From Galaxea fascicularis (taxonomy: Eukaryota; Cnidaria; Anthozoa; Scleractinia; Euphylliidae), in the NCBI GenBank assembly GCA_948470475.1, contig OX419341.1:13733305-13797304 (forward strand): a DNA stretch of 64,000 nucleotides, in the 5' to 3' direction. Position numbers and translations under genes: made by a program. This document shows positions 24,401 to 36,163 of the stretch, in pieces. A model generated the notes under the pieces. That model did no database searches and was not told the DNA's origin. It worked only from the letters and a program-made list of their open reading frames with translations. How positions within the stretch are numbered: the stretch's first letter is position 1; each line of letters starts with the position of its first letter.

Positions 24401-26506
24401 AAAAAAAGAAGAATCACTGTTCTCGTTGTTTTGCCTCACACCAGACAACCTTTTTAGAAGCCATTTCTTGAGGCACATACCACATGTAATTCCGCAAACA
24501 GTCCACTAAACAGGATTTTTTATTTCTTTTATCCAAAAAAAGCTTCATTCTATTTTGAGGTAGGGATAGAAACTATGCACATGAAGCATTTTTCGCGCTT
24601 TTTTTTTTCGCATCTATCTGATAAGTATTTCACGAAAATGCTGTTTGCTCTGTATTGTAGTGCGACTTTGAAAATATCACGGATGGAATGATTGCAAGAC
24701 GGATAGGCCTAAAGGCTTTATGTGGACTCCTTATGCTGATATCTTAAAGTTTATACCAGAATTCTGCGAAAGAAGGTTTTTTTTTGTGAGGATCCGAAAA
24801 GTAATCTAATCATGGAGGGTCGACCACCAAATTATTGATACCTTTCAAAATGGCGGCCTTGAACCGAGCAACAAATATTTTTTGAGCTGGGCTAGCTAAA
24901 AGTAAATAAAGGCAAGAAATCGTGGGAAAATCATTTACCTCGACTCCCAAATTATTTTTCAGGGTACTCCATTTTAGATAATCCACTGGAGTACTGGAAA
25001 ACTGTTTCATGCATATATCGACGTGTTTTGACCTTTTCCCATTGAAACTCGGTTTTGCGCCCTTTTCGAGTACTAGTCATGCTATCGACAAATCTCTCTT
25101 TAATTTTTGCCGTTGTTCCATTCTCTGCAAGCCTTACTTTAATTTTTTTCCAGATTCACAGATATTCGTCATGATTTTTTAAATAAAACTTTAAATTACC
25201 CGCTCGTTGGTTATTTATCTTTCCATAACGAGCCCACCCTCGTATACTAATTGTTATATATCTGTAATATTCTCGAACACATTTTGATTTATGTGTGTTG
25301 GTCAAAACAGCAAAGGATGTTCGGAACTGAACAACTCATCAGGAAAACTAAGGGACGAAATTACGAGCTGTGCCTTTGCTACGCAACGGCGCAGTCAAAA
25401 ATATAAGCTATGCTAAAGAAAACAAATTTATTGAAATTTCAAAACTATGGGTGAGAAATTCATGCATTAAAGAATGAACAATGGAAAACCACCTGCTTTC
25501 AAAAAGCAAATCTTTCAAAATATTAATATTTAATTGAAACGTTGTGTTGAAGGATCGCAGTGTTATCAAAGGTATATTATAATTTTTATCATCAAACTAA
25601 GGTAATTCGTCCTAGTGTTGAACTATATGGTCACAGTTTCTAGGTGTTCTAAAAAAAGCAAGGAAAAATCAATTTCCAATTTACAGCCGACTGCCAGAAA
25701 ATTTAAATAATTGAAACTCAAATTGCACCCTTCTTATAATCAATTTAACCAGTTTTTTATCCCATTAGAAATATCTTCATTTGGATACAATAGCAATGTG
25801 ATAATAAATCTAAGTTAACTATATGCAGTTCAGTTGTTGTAGCTGTTTGCAGCTTTTAAAGTTTAGAATTTGGTGAGAATATCACACCAAAAAGCAATTA
25901 CGGCCTGTCCTGACCTGCTTTTTAGTGCGGAAATATTAGCATTATATTTAATTTTAAACATAGGCCATCTAAGGTTTTAATTTCGGTACGAAACAATTCG
26001 TTATTACCGCCAGGTAAGTTTCAGTGTAATGCAATGCAATACAATAGCTCTAACTCGTATTTAAACATACATATTTTGTTAGCTTTGTTATAATTTTGGG
26101 CCTTTTAGATGTACCCACGACGAATTTAAGCAATCAAACTATTGAAGAAACTAGAATATGGGCGCCAAGAAAACATTTCAGGTTGACTCCAATATTTAAA
26201 TACAAGTTTCTTTCCATATTCTTTTGCTATTGTTACGGCTTTACTTGCATGACCGAATTCTGAGCGAAACAACGCTTGAAAGGTCTGAAACAGTACCGTA
26301 GCAAGGGTCTCTAGCAGCCCCCTTACAAACAGTCATACTTATTGAATGTAGCCGAAAAGGCTGGCTTTTCACCAGCGCCAAATTAGCTTAATAAAATGGA
26401 AGGAAGACAAGTTCTTATCGGGCTTAGAAATCAACGACACTGAACGAAAACAGAGGGTTCGATTATTTTACTAACAATGACAGCGAATGAATTTGGTTGA
26501 AATTTA
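24401..26506. other. Gene-free AT-rich stretch
   Basis: No exon, RNA gene or clear transposon end is visible. There are T runs near 24601 and 24779. Confidence 0.45.
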
Positions 26507-26965
26507 TTGATCGATATATACGGTCCAGGACAGACGGAGAATCACGGAGTATGCCCCCCTTCGCTGGATGAATGCCTCACCTACTACATAAAAACTACTC
26601 GACTACATCCACAGTTAACAGTTACGCATTATTGGGGTGAAGAACATGAGGTACCTCGGAGACTGAACATCCCTACACTTCAGCATAGACGCCAGGTGGC
26701 TGCTGATCTGTCCTTTACAAGATGCAAACTAGCCTATGCCCTCCAGACTTGAAGTTGATGCTAACTCGACGTCCAGTACGTGATTGGTTCACCAACCCGT
26801 TCTAGTTTCTCTATGCCGAGTCATGTTCTTACAGTACCCATGACTATATAGGACCCATTCTCAATACTGGCAGGAGTTTCATCCACACTGCAGTCTGTGT
26901 TTGGAACAATCTACCTGATAATTTAGTTGGTGAGATCAACGATAATGCCATGCGAAAATAGTACA
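26507..26965 (+). pseudogene. Decayed LINE reverse-transcriptase 3' end
   Basis: The frame from 26507 contains RLNIPTLQHRRQVAADLSF and, further on in a shifted frame, FIHTAVCVWNNLPDNLV, both typical of the last part of non-LTR retrotransposon ORF2 after the reverse transcriptase. Stops and frameshifts separate them. The catalytic domain is absent. Confidence 0.5.
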
Positions 26966-27219
26966 AAAACATGTGCTTGGACGTCATCCTCTCTCCTTAG
27001 CTGCTGTGAACCTGCGTTTGGCCCATGAGAATATTGTACGTTTTTTATGCGAACGTCTAATTTTTGCTGGACGTTCATAATTTTTTTGGCTATTTGGGCC
27101 TGAAAACATTCTTCAAAAAGATGTTAGGAACGTTTTCAGACTCACAAAGTTGATCACAAACTGAGGTTGACAACGCCACGAAAACAAATGAGCAAAAAAA
27201 AAAATGTCCGTCAGCATGG

Positions 27220-27305
27220 GTATGTTCTTAGCATGTTCTTAAAATTTAGGCAAATCTCAGTCTCAACGTTCTTGTAAAAAGGTTCTTATAAAAAAAAGAG
27301 TGTAG
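27220..27305 (+). repeat. Dispersed repeat fragment, copy 2
   Basis: Shares the TTCTTAAAATTT and TTCTTATAAAA words and the AAAGAGTGTAGT end with 14115-14205, in the same orientation. Confidence 0.45.
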
Positions 27306-29356
27306 TGCATTGCCACCCATACCTGAGTTCAGCTTTGTCTCACCCCATGGACCATTGTTCACCTTAGCACGTTATAAAAAAAAAGTTCTGTCGGCCATTC
27401 CAACCGATAAAAGAAAAACAGCTAGCCAGTATTGAGGATTTCCCTTGAAAACAAAGGGCTCACTGAGTTGAAGAGAAGAAAACAGGTGACGTTAGCCTTT
27501 TGCTCACGTCTTGCAATCGAGCAAATAGCGCGTATTTGGAAACAATAATGAATATTTGGATTGCCTATTAACGGAGTGTTCGTGGGCGGCTAGGCGACAG
27601 CCGCTGTCTATATTAAGCTGTATCTCCTCAATGGCTTATTCAATTGTCCAAATTTGAACTCTCTAGACAGGATATTTTGTATTTTCAAGGAAGCGTACTA
27701 CGTGCAAAGGAAAACGCGTTTAAATCGGCAGTCGAACAGACAGTCTGCCGTCATGCATGTATCTAAAATCCTGCGGAGAACCTGCGGACTGACTACTGTA
27801 ATTAAAACTAAGAAAGGACTCAGTCTAGATCTAAAATGTATGCTACTGTTACATTTAACACAAACTTTAATCCAGGCGAAGGAGGAAAAAACAAACCTAT
27901 TTAAAATGTTTGCAACTACCTCACCAAATGGGAAAATTAACTAAGTCAGTCGTTTAGTCTTACAATAATAGATCAAAATAAAAATAAGCCACTTGAACCG
28001 ATAATTTTTTCTTGGTGTTTTCACAAGCATTTCCGTACAAACGCGGCATGCAGCAACATTAAAAGTAAAAAAGAAAGGAATATTGAAATACAGCAATTTT
28101 AAAATTGAGTACTAAAACTGACAATCGAACTTAAACGAACTTCGCTCAGATGAAGCAGTTCGACGAGGAGAAAATCGACATTGCATTTACTGATTGAAAT
28201 ATAAATAAGTTCGATTCCTATTTACGCCCTTTTGAAATTACTATTGTTACTTTTTCCACGCTTCAAGGAATGGGCAAAACACTTAACTCGTTCCCTTTCA
28301 TTGGCACAGGCGCATCTTCAAAGCAATTATCGTCTTAAGAGAAATTTTAGTTTAATTAATGCTTTCTCGTGGCTTCGTCAGTTCTCCTGCGTCTTCATTA
28401 TTATTCAGCGCTACTGCATTCATTGAATGACTTGTCTTGAAAGTGGAAGGCCAGTTTCTCAGTAAGTCAAATGCTTTTTTCCCTCATACTTTTTAATGCT
28501 TAGTGCAATCACTCAAACTGATCAGAAAGCGGTGTATTTTTGAAAAGAACTGAAGCGCTCTGAGCGATTCTGAATTTCACTGTTTACTCCACTCTGCTTA
28601 TCCCGTCAGAAAAAAAATTCATGCACTGTTAACGCTGTTCCTAGCAACAAAAGTTTAAGTTTCAGATGGATTTCAACGCTTGGTATTATCAGCTTGCTTT
28701 CGTTTCCGGCATTCGGCTACAAATGCAGAGATTTGAAGACTCAGTGCAGTGCTGTGACTCAATTCCCTTGTCGACTTCCAACAACGAAGATGTAACTCGG
28801 AAAAAATCTGATTTTTTATCTAAACATCCCTTGCTAACAAGCTTTACAGATAACCTTTTGCACTCAAGAAGAGTGATAATAAGATGGTAAGAGCAAACAT
28901 CCATCCTCAAGCGTGCCGCAGCGCTCTCGCGAGTGGACCCTTTCAAGACATCGTGTGTACCTTATCGCAAAAGAATTCATGTTATAAGTTCCCGTGTTAA
29001 CTTTATTCCTCCCGCACTGCCGCATACTCCAAATCATACATTGGTCATTTCTTAGACTTAAAACTAAAGCAAAGCGGTACGATACATTCAAGTCGTTTAA
29101 GAAGTACAAATTGTCTGCTGCAGGCAGTGCGAAATCCTTCATTTAGCGAAAACAACAATTCTCAAAAATGTAAAAAGCTTAATGTTGTTTTTAATCAATT
29201 TTAAAATGCTAAGAATGCGACAATTTCTAGAAAAAGAAGCCAGCCTTTTTCCCGAAAATTATCCAAGATGAAAGAATATATCTTGCCACCGAAGTGGGCA
29301 GGTGTATTTCTTCAGTTAGGCTAAAACGGAAATTTGTCTTCATTTCGTCGTTTCAG
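27306..29356. other. Stretch without a supported gene
   Basis: Open frames at 27654-27944, 28232-28426 and 28666-28890 are short, carry no family motif and overlap other frames of similar length. I do not call them genes. Confidence 0.4.
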
Positions 29357-29424
29357 ATGGAGAAGAAATGCAGAATACATTGCCTGGTTTTGCTTATTTT
29401 TCTAGCGAATCCTCGCTCTTTTGG
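29357..29424 (+). CDS. Possible first exon encoding a signal peptide (tentative)
   Basis: ATG at 29357 opens a frame for MEKKCRIHCLVLLIFLANP, a plausible leader, ending at GG|GTAAGA, a good splice donor at 29425. It resembles the leader exon of the THSD1-like gene in form. No partner exon is recognised downstream, so this may be chance or the remnant of a gene. Confidence 0.22.
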
Positions 29425-30476
29425 GTAAGAGTTGAACACTGGAAAATAAAACTTTCCCAATTGAAACTTGAGATAAAAATCTATTTACATTCGACCGAAT
29501 CTGCGACGAAGAAAATTGGGTAGTTTCCTTTTAAGCGGGAAGAAAATTTATTAAGTTTCATATTGTTATTTTTCTTTGAACGTAAACAGCATTATTAACA
29601 GGCGAGAGAAGTTCCCAGAAATAGTTTAAATGAGAGCTTATTTTCTGTTTATCTTCAGTGGCAGACTGTCCGGCTGTATCTAAGATCGATCATTGAAATG
29701 AAAAAGTTCTTGAAGTATAAGCAATTTAAGTTTATTTTGCCTGCACGTTGAGCATGGTTTGTATAAAGGACAGCCCGGTTATAAATTTCTTATTTCCTAA
29801 TTTTCGTGTTTGAAGTGTTCACCATACCAGAGAAATGCTTTGTTGTGCTCTTATTGCACGTGCCGAGAAATTCAGCCAAGGGGGTGGTATGAAATAAATA
29901 ATTCACAGCTCGGAAATCGATTTCTTATCATTTGCGATTGACATTTCGAGGAAGTCGTTCTGTTAAGGCTCTGAATGGCTGTCTTCTTGTTACTAACGTT
30001 GAAATAAAACAAAATGATTTCAATATTAAAAATTATCTCAACTTGATCACGATATGGAGCTTTTTTTTTTTCGACATCTGTTAAAGTTCCCCGATTTCGT
30101 TTAATATGGCCTCAAGCAGTTCTTTCCATGTTAATGGAAGGTTGACACAGGAGTTAGCCTCCCTTTGATATACTGTTTCGTGATTAGTCAATATACGCTG
30201 TTGTCTTCGGTGTGAACTTCCACTTCATTTCGACGTGCCGTCGTATACCTATTTGGGGTAAATAAAAAATCTTTTATGTGTGTGTTGGGTGTCGTTACCT
30301 TATCTCAATTCTTGAGGGACACGTTATGGAAACTGTTCGATTTATAACTTTCCTAGTTTCTGCGAAAATCATATGTGAACTGCGGATATGAAGTCAAATG
30401 AACATATGATTTCTTTCATATGCATCATTCACGTACATATCTTTCACGGGAACATATGAACCCAAAATTGACCTAT

Positions 30477-30489
<13 letters not shown>
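29425..30489. other. Gene-free stretch
   Basis: AT-rich sequence with a T run near 30061. Nothing recognisable. Confidence 0.4.
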
Positions 30490-30509
<20 letters not shown>

Positions 30510-30640
30510 AGAGCATCGCACCGGAATCGTGAGGTCACGGGTTCAAGCCCCGTTGAAGTCCTGAATTTTTTTCAGGCTTCTTTACGCAATTGCAAAAATT
30601 GCGATCATAACTGCGACGATCATTCTTCATTTTATTATTA
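30490..30640 (+). repeat. tRNA-derived SINE (tRNA-like head 30490-30560)
   Basis: The head folds as a tRNA: the acceptor GGCTTCA pairs with TGAAGTC, box A is TAGCTCAGTTGGTAGAGC, and the T arm is ACGGGTTCAAGCCCCGT. The anticodon arm is imperfect and the base before the anticodon is C rather than T. A body follows with a CTGAA...TTCAGG hairpin and CAATTGCAAAAATTGCG. That arrangement fits a SINE better than a working tRNA gene. Confidence 0.65.
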
Positions 30641-32866
30641 TTATTTTATTTACATGTGTTTAGTGCCAGTGCAAGTGCGAATCATTACGAAAAAAATCTA
30701 CAGCGCAGACGCGACCTCAGGACTTGTATTGAATCGCCTAAATTCTTTAATAAAAGATTGCACATGATAAAATAACAATTTGTTTTGTTTAATAGCTAGG
30801 CTGTCATTGCCATAAAGAAACAGATTTACTTTACGCTTATCTATTATCTAGTAGTTCTCAGGCGGGAACAACAATGTTGCATTCGTTTGCCCACCGTGTT
30901 CAACATTGTTGAAAGTGCGCATGCCCACTAAACTGACTTTGCGTGTATCTCATGGGATTCTGTTTTTTATATTAATCTTGCTTCCCGCTTTGCCGCGTGA
31001 GTGTTCAAACTACAGTATGACGACCAAATAAAGTTTCGTTTCAAGGAAGGAAGCGTAAACACAAGCAATCTATCTTCAAATAGAAAGAGAAATTGCAAAG
31101 CAGTAATCGAAACTGTAAGACCAGGGAAAGAAAGTATCTAAGGTGTGATGCGAAGGTCCACATGTTGCGTTTATTTGGCCACCTCGTTCAACACTGTGCC
31201 ACATCGCCCAGCAAGGCGGGACTCTGCAAGCGTCTGGCCGGGCTTTTACTTTTAATGAATGTTTGATCTGTCCAAGTCGCTCGTCCACTTCCCTCTGCCT
31301 GCTTGTAGGCGCTTTCTGATTTCCAGACTATAGTAGGCAGGATGTCCGTCATATACTGGCGAGAGAGAACTCTCGATCAGTTTGCTTTGAAGCAAGCACC
31401 TATCGCTGAGGAACATCGGGACACTGCTTTCAATTCGGTAAAAGTTATTTTCAAATGTTGTTCTTACAAAATCCTTAAAATTGCTTCCTTAAAGAACTCG
31501 TGACAGTCACACTCAGAAAAAGGCTTTCATATCGTACGCGAAGAAGAAATAGCATTCAAGAAAAGGCCACATTTTACTTCTTTCCGGTTTTCTTCAGAAG
31601 AGATCGATGGCTTTTCATCTAAAGGTTATTTTTCTTCAAAGTTGCCTCATATCTTGCGACCCACTTCTCTTGTGTGAATTCTGTTGCGGCCAGATTGCTC
31701 GCTGAGTACTGATGCCGCGATTTGAAGGCCGCAGAAATTCACTTATTGCCGTGAACTATTTGTTGTACATCTCCTTGAGAACAACCCGTGCCAATAATTG
31801 ATGGGAAGGCCTTGCTTACATGATAATGAGTTAAAGTAAAATGTTTAATTTAACTTGGTTTTGATAATACAACCTAAATCAGTTAGCAGTTAGTTCATTA
31901 TAGAGGGACAAAAATACGAGACTCGGTCGATTCCTATGGCAGATATTGGTAAAATTAATGCAAGTCAATACAGGGTTCATTCGAGAAAGCCTGTTTCATC
32001 TGCTATTCCATTTACCTCTTCCAAAGAGTGTCAACATATAGATCAGTATCACAATGACGTTTCACCGCCATCTTTATTTCCATTTGGCTAAAATGGGAGA
32101 ATCTATACTGATAGGTTAATTAAGTAATAATTGTTGTATTCGTTGTATAGCATGACAAGTGACAGTAGGTTTCAATTCATAATCTAACCGCCAGTGTTAA
32201 AGTATAGTAAAACTCCCACAGTTTAAGTTTACTCAACAATGAAACTCGGTCAATTTGAATTTTCACACTAAACCATGTAATAAAAAATACTGTATCGATC
32301 GATGGACCAACGTTTGGTTTTGGTTATGACGTCATCGTTCGTAGGCCATTCTTCGGGGATGGGGGAAAATCATATGGGCAACCTGGTGGGAAATGGCATG
32401 TTCAACTGACGGACTGCAGACAACAAGAGGAGAAACTGATGATCTTTGATCGGTATCGGCATTTTTTTAATCTTGAATTTTCGATAAAACTCGAGGGAAA
32501 AGCTCAATGAAAAGCATGTGCATGTCCCAAATCTATCAGAAAGTTGTCAAATAGCTATCAAGAAAATATGAAAACACTAGCCCACTTCACGCTTGGTGAA
32601 AAGTTAGAGACTGTAAACAACGAAATTTATGTGGTGGCATTTCGCCTTCAAACTTGATTAATTCTCGGTTTATTTTTGTTTTGTTTGGACCGGTAAGATT
32701 CTACGTTTGGATGTTAAGAACAGCTTAATGGTTGGCTTGCTTTGCTAATTTTATATGGTACTGGCGAGAGAAGAGCTCGTGATGCGCCGTGACAAGTGGT
32801 ATATCACGAGAAAGCTTTGCATAATTATTTCATGTAATTTTATAGAAGTAGTATGTTCGATGACAA
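30641..32866. other. Stretch without a supported gene; weak repeats
   Basis: Segments at about 30866-30930 and 31150-31215 are imperfect direct repeats (ACAATGTTGCATTCGTTTG against ACATGTTGCGTTTATTTG), suggesting a decayed small transposon. The rest shows no exon or RNA gene. Confidence 0.35.
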
Positions 32867-33026
32867 CCAAATACCGTTTTCGAAAACACGGCTCAGGAAA
32901 AGCGTAAACGGCAAAACGAGGGCGCCAGCCCCAACTCGGTCACCCAAGTTTGCGAGTTGGAGCTGGCGTCCCGCGTTTTGCCGTTTTACGCTTTTCCTGA
33001 ACCGTTTTTTCGAAAACGGTATTTGG
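32867..33026. mobile_element. Palindromic foldback MITE
   Basis: CCAAATACCGTTTTCGAAAA at the left end and its complement at the right end start two arms of about 70 bp that pair almost throughout (GGAAAAGCGTAAACGGCAAAA with its complement) around a short centre. It abuts the Polinton-like region, marking or lying at its edge. Confidence 0.75.
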
Positions 33027-33047
33027 GCTACTTGAAGGGGGAGAGCC

Positions 33048-33709
33048 ATGGCCGCCCGTCCAGAGGGGGACGGCCCCCGAGAACCAATGGCAGCCCATCA
33101 ATTGGAGGGAGGCACCCGCGGAGAGCCAATGGCAGCCCGGCCGCTAGAGGAGAGCTGCCCCGGGGCGCCGATGGCGGCGGAAAATGTGCGCGGGAATATG
33201 ACAGCCCGGCAATTGAAGGAAGGCAACCCCTTGAACCGATGGCGGCTGAAAATCTGTGCGGAGCAGCCCGCCCATTAGAGGAAGGCAACCTCGGAGGACC
33301 AATGGCAGCCCGGCAGCCCACCCCAAACAAATGGAGAGGCCCCCTCGGTTCCCGGATTAATCTGGGCGAGCATGAGGATTACGAAAAATTTCGGGAGAAG
33401 CTGGAAGAGCAACTTGTTGAGGACGGGGTCGTAATTTAAAGATCATTTTTCCCGACCCTCAAGGTAAAGTTTATTGTAAAATTCCTGAAAAATGAAGAAG
33501 TCAATCGAGAAATTTTTGCCGAAAAAAACGGCTGGATGGTTACCCACGCCATCCCCCCGCTGAAAATTCCTGAAAATCTCTTGAACGAGCTCCGCGAAGA
33601 GCTTTTCTTTGCCGAAGCAGAAGCGGCAATGGAAGCGGACAAGAAATTCGACTTCGACAGCGGTGACGAGGAATTTGACCTCGACAGCGGTGACGAAACG
33701 GGATTTTAA
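33048..33709 (+). pseudogene. Acidic protein with PMAAR-type repeats (broken)
   Basis: The frame from 33048 encodes repeated units of PMAARxLEEG type, about 13-18 residues each. Near 33225-33235 the repeat pattern moves to the frame used from 32957, which continues through a charged segment (EDYEKFREKLEEQLVEDG) to a TAA at 33437-33439. The same frame reopens straight after and runs to 33709 with two DSGDE repeats near its end and no good start codon of its own. I read this as one gene with a frameshift and an in-frame stop. The function is unknown. Confidence 0.5.
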
Positions 33710-33732
33710 GATATGCACCCCGCTATACCTCG

Positions 33733-34131
33733 ATGAAAACACCAGGCTTCTACGTCGCCTTCCACATCACCTTCGACGCCTATTTTGGCGCCAACCAGGT
33801 TTTCAAGGTCGGCCACACGGGCGACTTGAGGAGGCGGTTGCAAGACAACGCGTTTCGCACCTGCTTTGTGCAAAATTTCACTTTCGCCGCAACCATTGAA
33901 ACGAAAATGGCCGAAGAAGCCAACCAAATTGAAACCCAGGTTTTGCGCGAACTAGCCAGGCGGGGGAATCTTTGCCTCCGAAAAAACGGGGTTTGGACAG
34001 AAATGACCCACATCCCGCTGGAGGGGCTCGAGAAAATTCTCAAAGAAACGGGAAAAACCGTGAAAATCGGTCCCTGCTATCCCAATCCCCAAGAGGAGCT
34101 GTTCGCGCAAACTTTCGGTGACTGCGACTGA
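33733..34131 (+). CDS. GIY-YIG/T5orf172-like nuclease-domain protein
   Basis: This intact frame of 132 residues starts MKTPGFYVAFHITFDAY and has the signature of the GIY-YIG superfamily: a G-F-Y strand near the start, then VFKVGHTGDLRRRL, where the usual YIG is replaced by a KVG-type strand and the following Arg is kept. A downstream E (E-T-K-M-A-E-E region) could be the metal ligand. T5orf172-type domains of this form occur in large DNA viruses and phages. It is one of the few unbroken frames in the element. Nuclease activity is inferred from the fold only. Confidence 0.55.
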   Translation: MKTPGFYVAFHITFDAYFGANQVFKVGHTGDLRRRLQDNAFRTCFVQNFTFAATIETKMAEEANQIETQVLRELARRGNLCLRKNGVWTEMTHIPLEGLEKILKETGKTVKIGPCYPNPQEELFAQTFGDCD

Positions 34132-34211
34132 CATCTTTTTTCGGAGGAACTGTTCGACTCTTTCGGCAAACTGGAGAAGACAGCGCAGAAAAGCGAGCTC
34201 CGGGCCCGCCA

Positions 34212-34564
34212 TCAAGGCGTTTTTTTCTGCACCCTTAAGGCGCCCAACCCGATTTTTTGCTTCGTGTTGATCGCGTTCCGGGCAAGCGCGTGGCCCCACT
34301 GCCGCTTTTTCCACGGGATCTCGTCGAGAGCCTTGACCATCTTGCGGTCGGCGGTGAGCTTGCACTATTTTTCGTCTTCGCCGTACTTCTCTTTGCGGAA
34401 GCTGCAGCTGCCGTAATCGACATCGTGCTGCATGGCAACGGCGTCGGTGGCGTTGGTGGGCTGCTGCAAGATCTCGCGAATTTGGGCATTTTCGGGGTCG
34501 TAGCTCAGCAGCTGGTCGAGGGGTTGTAGGGGCCGGTGTAGTTGTGGCCCAGCAACGAGGTCAC
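34212..34564 (-). pseudogene. Phospholipase A2-like protein, parvovirus VP1u type (broken)
   Basis: The minus strand begins with GHNYTGPYNP, the calcium-loop-like motif of the Phospholip_A2_4 family. It continues with the HD dyad motif QHDVDY and DRKMVKALDEIP, and ends after NTKQKIGLG. This family is best known from the parvovirus VP1 unique region, where it acts on the endosomal membrane, and also occurs in some animal virus-like elements. Here a missing base near 34527 shifts the frame and a TAG at 34365-34367 cuts the protein, so no product is expected. The start is uncertain: a GTG stands where an ATG would be expected, and the 5' flank at 34565 onwards is unrelated AT-rich DNA. Confidence 0.7.
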
Positions 34565-34659
34565 CAAAACAAAACAAAAGAGAAACAACGAACGCTACAC
34601 AAACACTCCTTTCCACAAACGCACAACACACGACCATGAAACTTCTAAGATAAACAAAT

Positions 34660-34812
34660 GAATGATTTTGATTATTAATGATGAATCAGACATGATAATG
34701 ATTATTAATGATGGTAATGGTGTAATGGTGTAATGGTGTAATATGTCTGACTCACAAATGGTGGTGTAATGGTAATGGTGTAATGGTGTAATATGTCTGA
34801 CTCACATTTACA
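34660..34812 (+). repeat. Minisatellite of GTAATG units
   Basis: Repeats of GTAATGGT and ATTATTAATGATG, with the larger word TAATATGTCTGACTCACA occurring twice (about 34740-34757 and 34788-34805). No coding sense. Confidence 0.8.
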
Positions 34813-34880
34813 TTGTCGAGCCCGCAGACCATAGGGGGACACTTTGTATAAGAACCTAGATAAACAACCTAGCTCACCAG

Positions 34881-34957
34881 GGGTTCCTGTAGCTCAGTGG
34901 TAAGAGCATCCGACCGGTGTTACGGAGGTTGTAGGTTCGATTCCTGCCTGAGACTCT
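34881..34957 (+). repeat. tRNA-like SINE head
   Basis: The sequence has box A (TGTAGCTCAGTGGTAAGAGC) and box B (GGTTCGATTCC) at tRNA spacing. The acceptor stem and the anticodon stem are imperfect, with a bulge in the latter. A short pyrimidine-rich body follows. It is a degenerate tRNA-derived repeat rather than a working tRNA. Confidence 0.6.
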
Positions 34958-35814
34958 GATTTCTTTTCAGTTGTCCTTTCGCCCGTTGCCAAGCGACTAG
35001 CATATCAAATGAATGATTTAATTTAAAAATAGAAGACAGGAAAAAAAATCCTAATATTACAGAGAACTAGTAACTCCTAACTAATAATTTAGATATTAAA
35101 GTAACCTAACTTAAGGGATAACAGTAAATTTATTAATTACTTAACTCTAACATTTACAATCGGACAGTTCAGTTCAGTTTCTTTCTGTTCTCCACCAACG
35201 TGCTCCACCAACCTTACCCCCGTTCTCCCAAATTTTCTCCCTTGTCACCTTTTCAGCCGCTTTCACTTTCCAACTGTTTCTTTGCTCCAGTCAACGCGAC
35301 TCTCCGTTTCTCTCCGTCAAACTTCTGTACTCTTCTTCCTCTTCCTTTTACCGTCAGCCCCACGATCACCGCCAATAACAAATGGGTTTCGTCCTTGAAC
35401 CTAGGTCGGTGTCTGCTAATGTGTTTTAGCAAGGAAAGGCCGTTCAGCTCCTCTTCTCAATTCTTCAACTTTTCAACTTTTCGACAATCACCACTTCAAC
35501 CTCTCACAACTGACAACTGACTGACCCCTGACATGCATAATTAGTTCTTGGCAATTAACACTTTACATACATACGCGGTACCTTACAAACCTATGTTACT
35601 AACACCCTTATGTCTTAAACACGATACCTTTACACTCTTATGATAACGCTTTACTAAACTTACAAGATTTTAATTACAGACTAAGTTACAATACATCTCT
35701 AATTACAAACCACACTACAACGTTGAATTAACACTAGATAATTAACACTAGGACGATACGAAATACTGAGATTGAAAAACTGAAACAAAAAGCTAAATAA
35801 AAACATGACAAAAA
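34958..35814. other. Gap in the Polinton-like region
   Basis: AT-rich DNA with a pyrimidine-rich part at 35170-35350. The base composition differs from the genes on either side, so it may be inserted. No gene is recognised. Confidence 0.4.
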
Positions 35815-36135
35815 TTAGAAAATTTCGTGACACCAACCATCATCACCACGCCCGGGGAAACTTTTCGGGCTCAAAAGATGTTTCCCAAAATCGGAATTTT
35901 GTTCAAAGGGCTGTTTGGCCCAAGAATCAACCCTCGCCCTTTTTTTTCGGCGGTTTTCTCGGTACAGAGGTTTTCTTCTTAAGTCACCCTCTCCGGGCAG
36001 AAACCTGGTCTTGGTGATCCCGCAGACGGCGCACTTGACTTTGATCAGCCGCCGTCCCTTCTTCGTCGTGACGACTTTTTCGGTGCCGGGGACGTTGGGG
36101 GTTTTTCTCTTGTCCCGCACGCAGTAGACCTCCAT
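35815..36135 (-). CDS. DUF5679-like zinc-ribbon protein
   Basis: From the ATG at 36135 the first 45 residues match the DUF5679 pattern: MEVYCVRDKRK, then VVTTKKGRR and CAVCGITKTRF. DUF5679 is a small zinc ribbon frequent in large DNA viruses and Maverick-like elements; its function is unknown. The second Cys of the first pair is Asp here (YCVRD), so zinc binding is probably lost. The remaining 60 residues are basic and do not look like the family. The 5' part lies just downstream of the protease on the same strand, as in a late gene cluster. Confidence 0.6.
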   Translation of the reverse strand: MEVYCVRDKRKTPNVPGTEKVVTTKKGRRLIKVKCAVCGITKTRFLPGEGDLRRKPLYRENRRKKRARVDSWAKQPFEQNSDFGKHLLSPKSFPGRGDDGWCHEIF

Positions 36136-36163
36136 ATACGAAGCAAAGAATTTCTGCCCCTGT

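Noticed and set aside
30490..30560. A functional tRNA gene
   Set aside because: The acceptor and T arms pair, but the anticodon arm has a mismatch and C at the invariant T33 position, and a SINE-type body follows.
33028..33330. Proline-rich protein on the minus strand
   Set aside because: It is the antisense shadow of the PMAAR-repeat frame; the plus strand shows the regular repeat and the charged downstream domain.
34881..34957. A functional tRNA gene
   Set aside because: Boxes A and B are present but the anticodon stem has a bulge and the acceptor stem pairs poorly.
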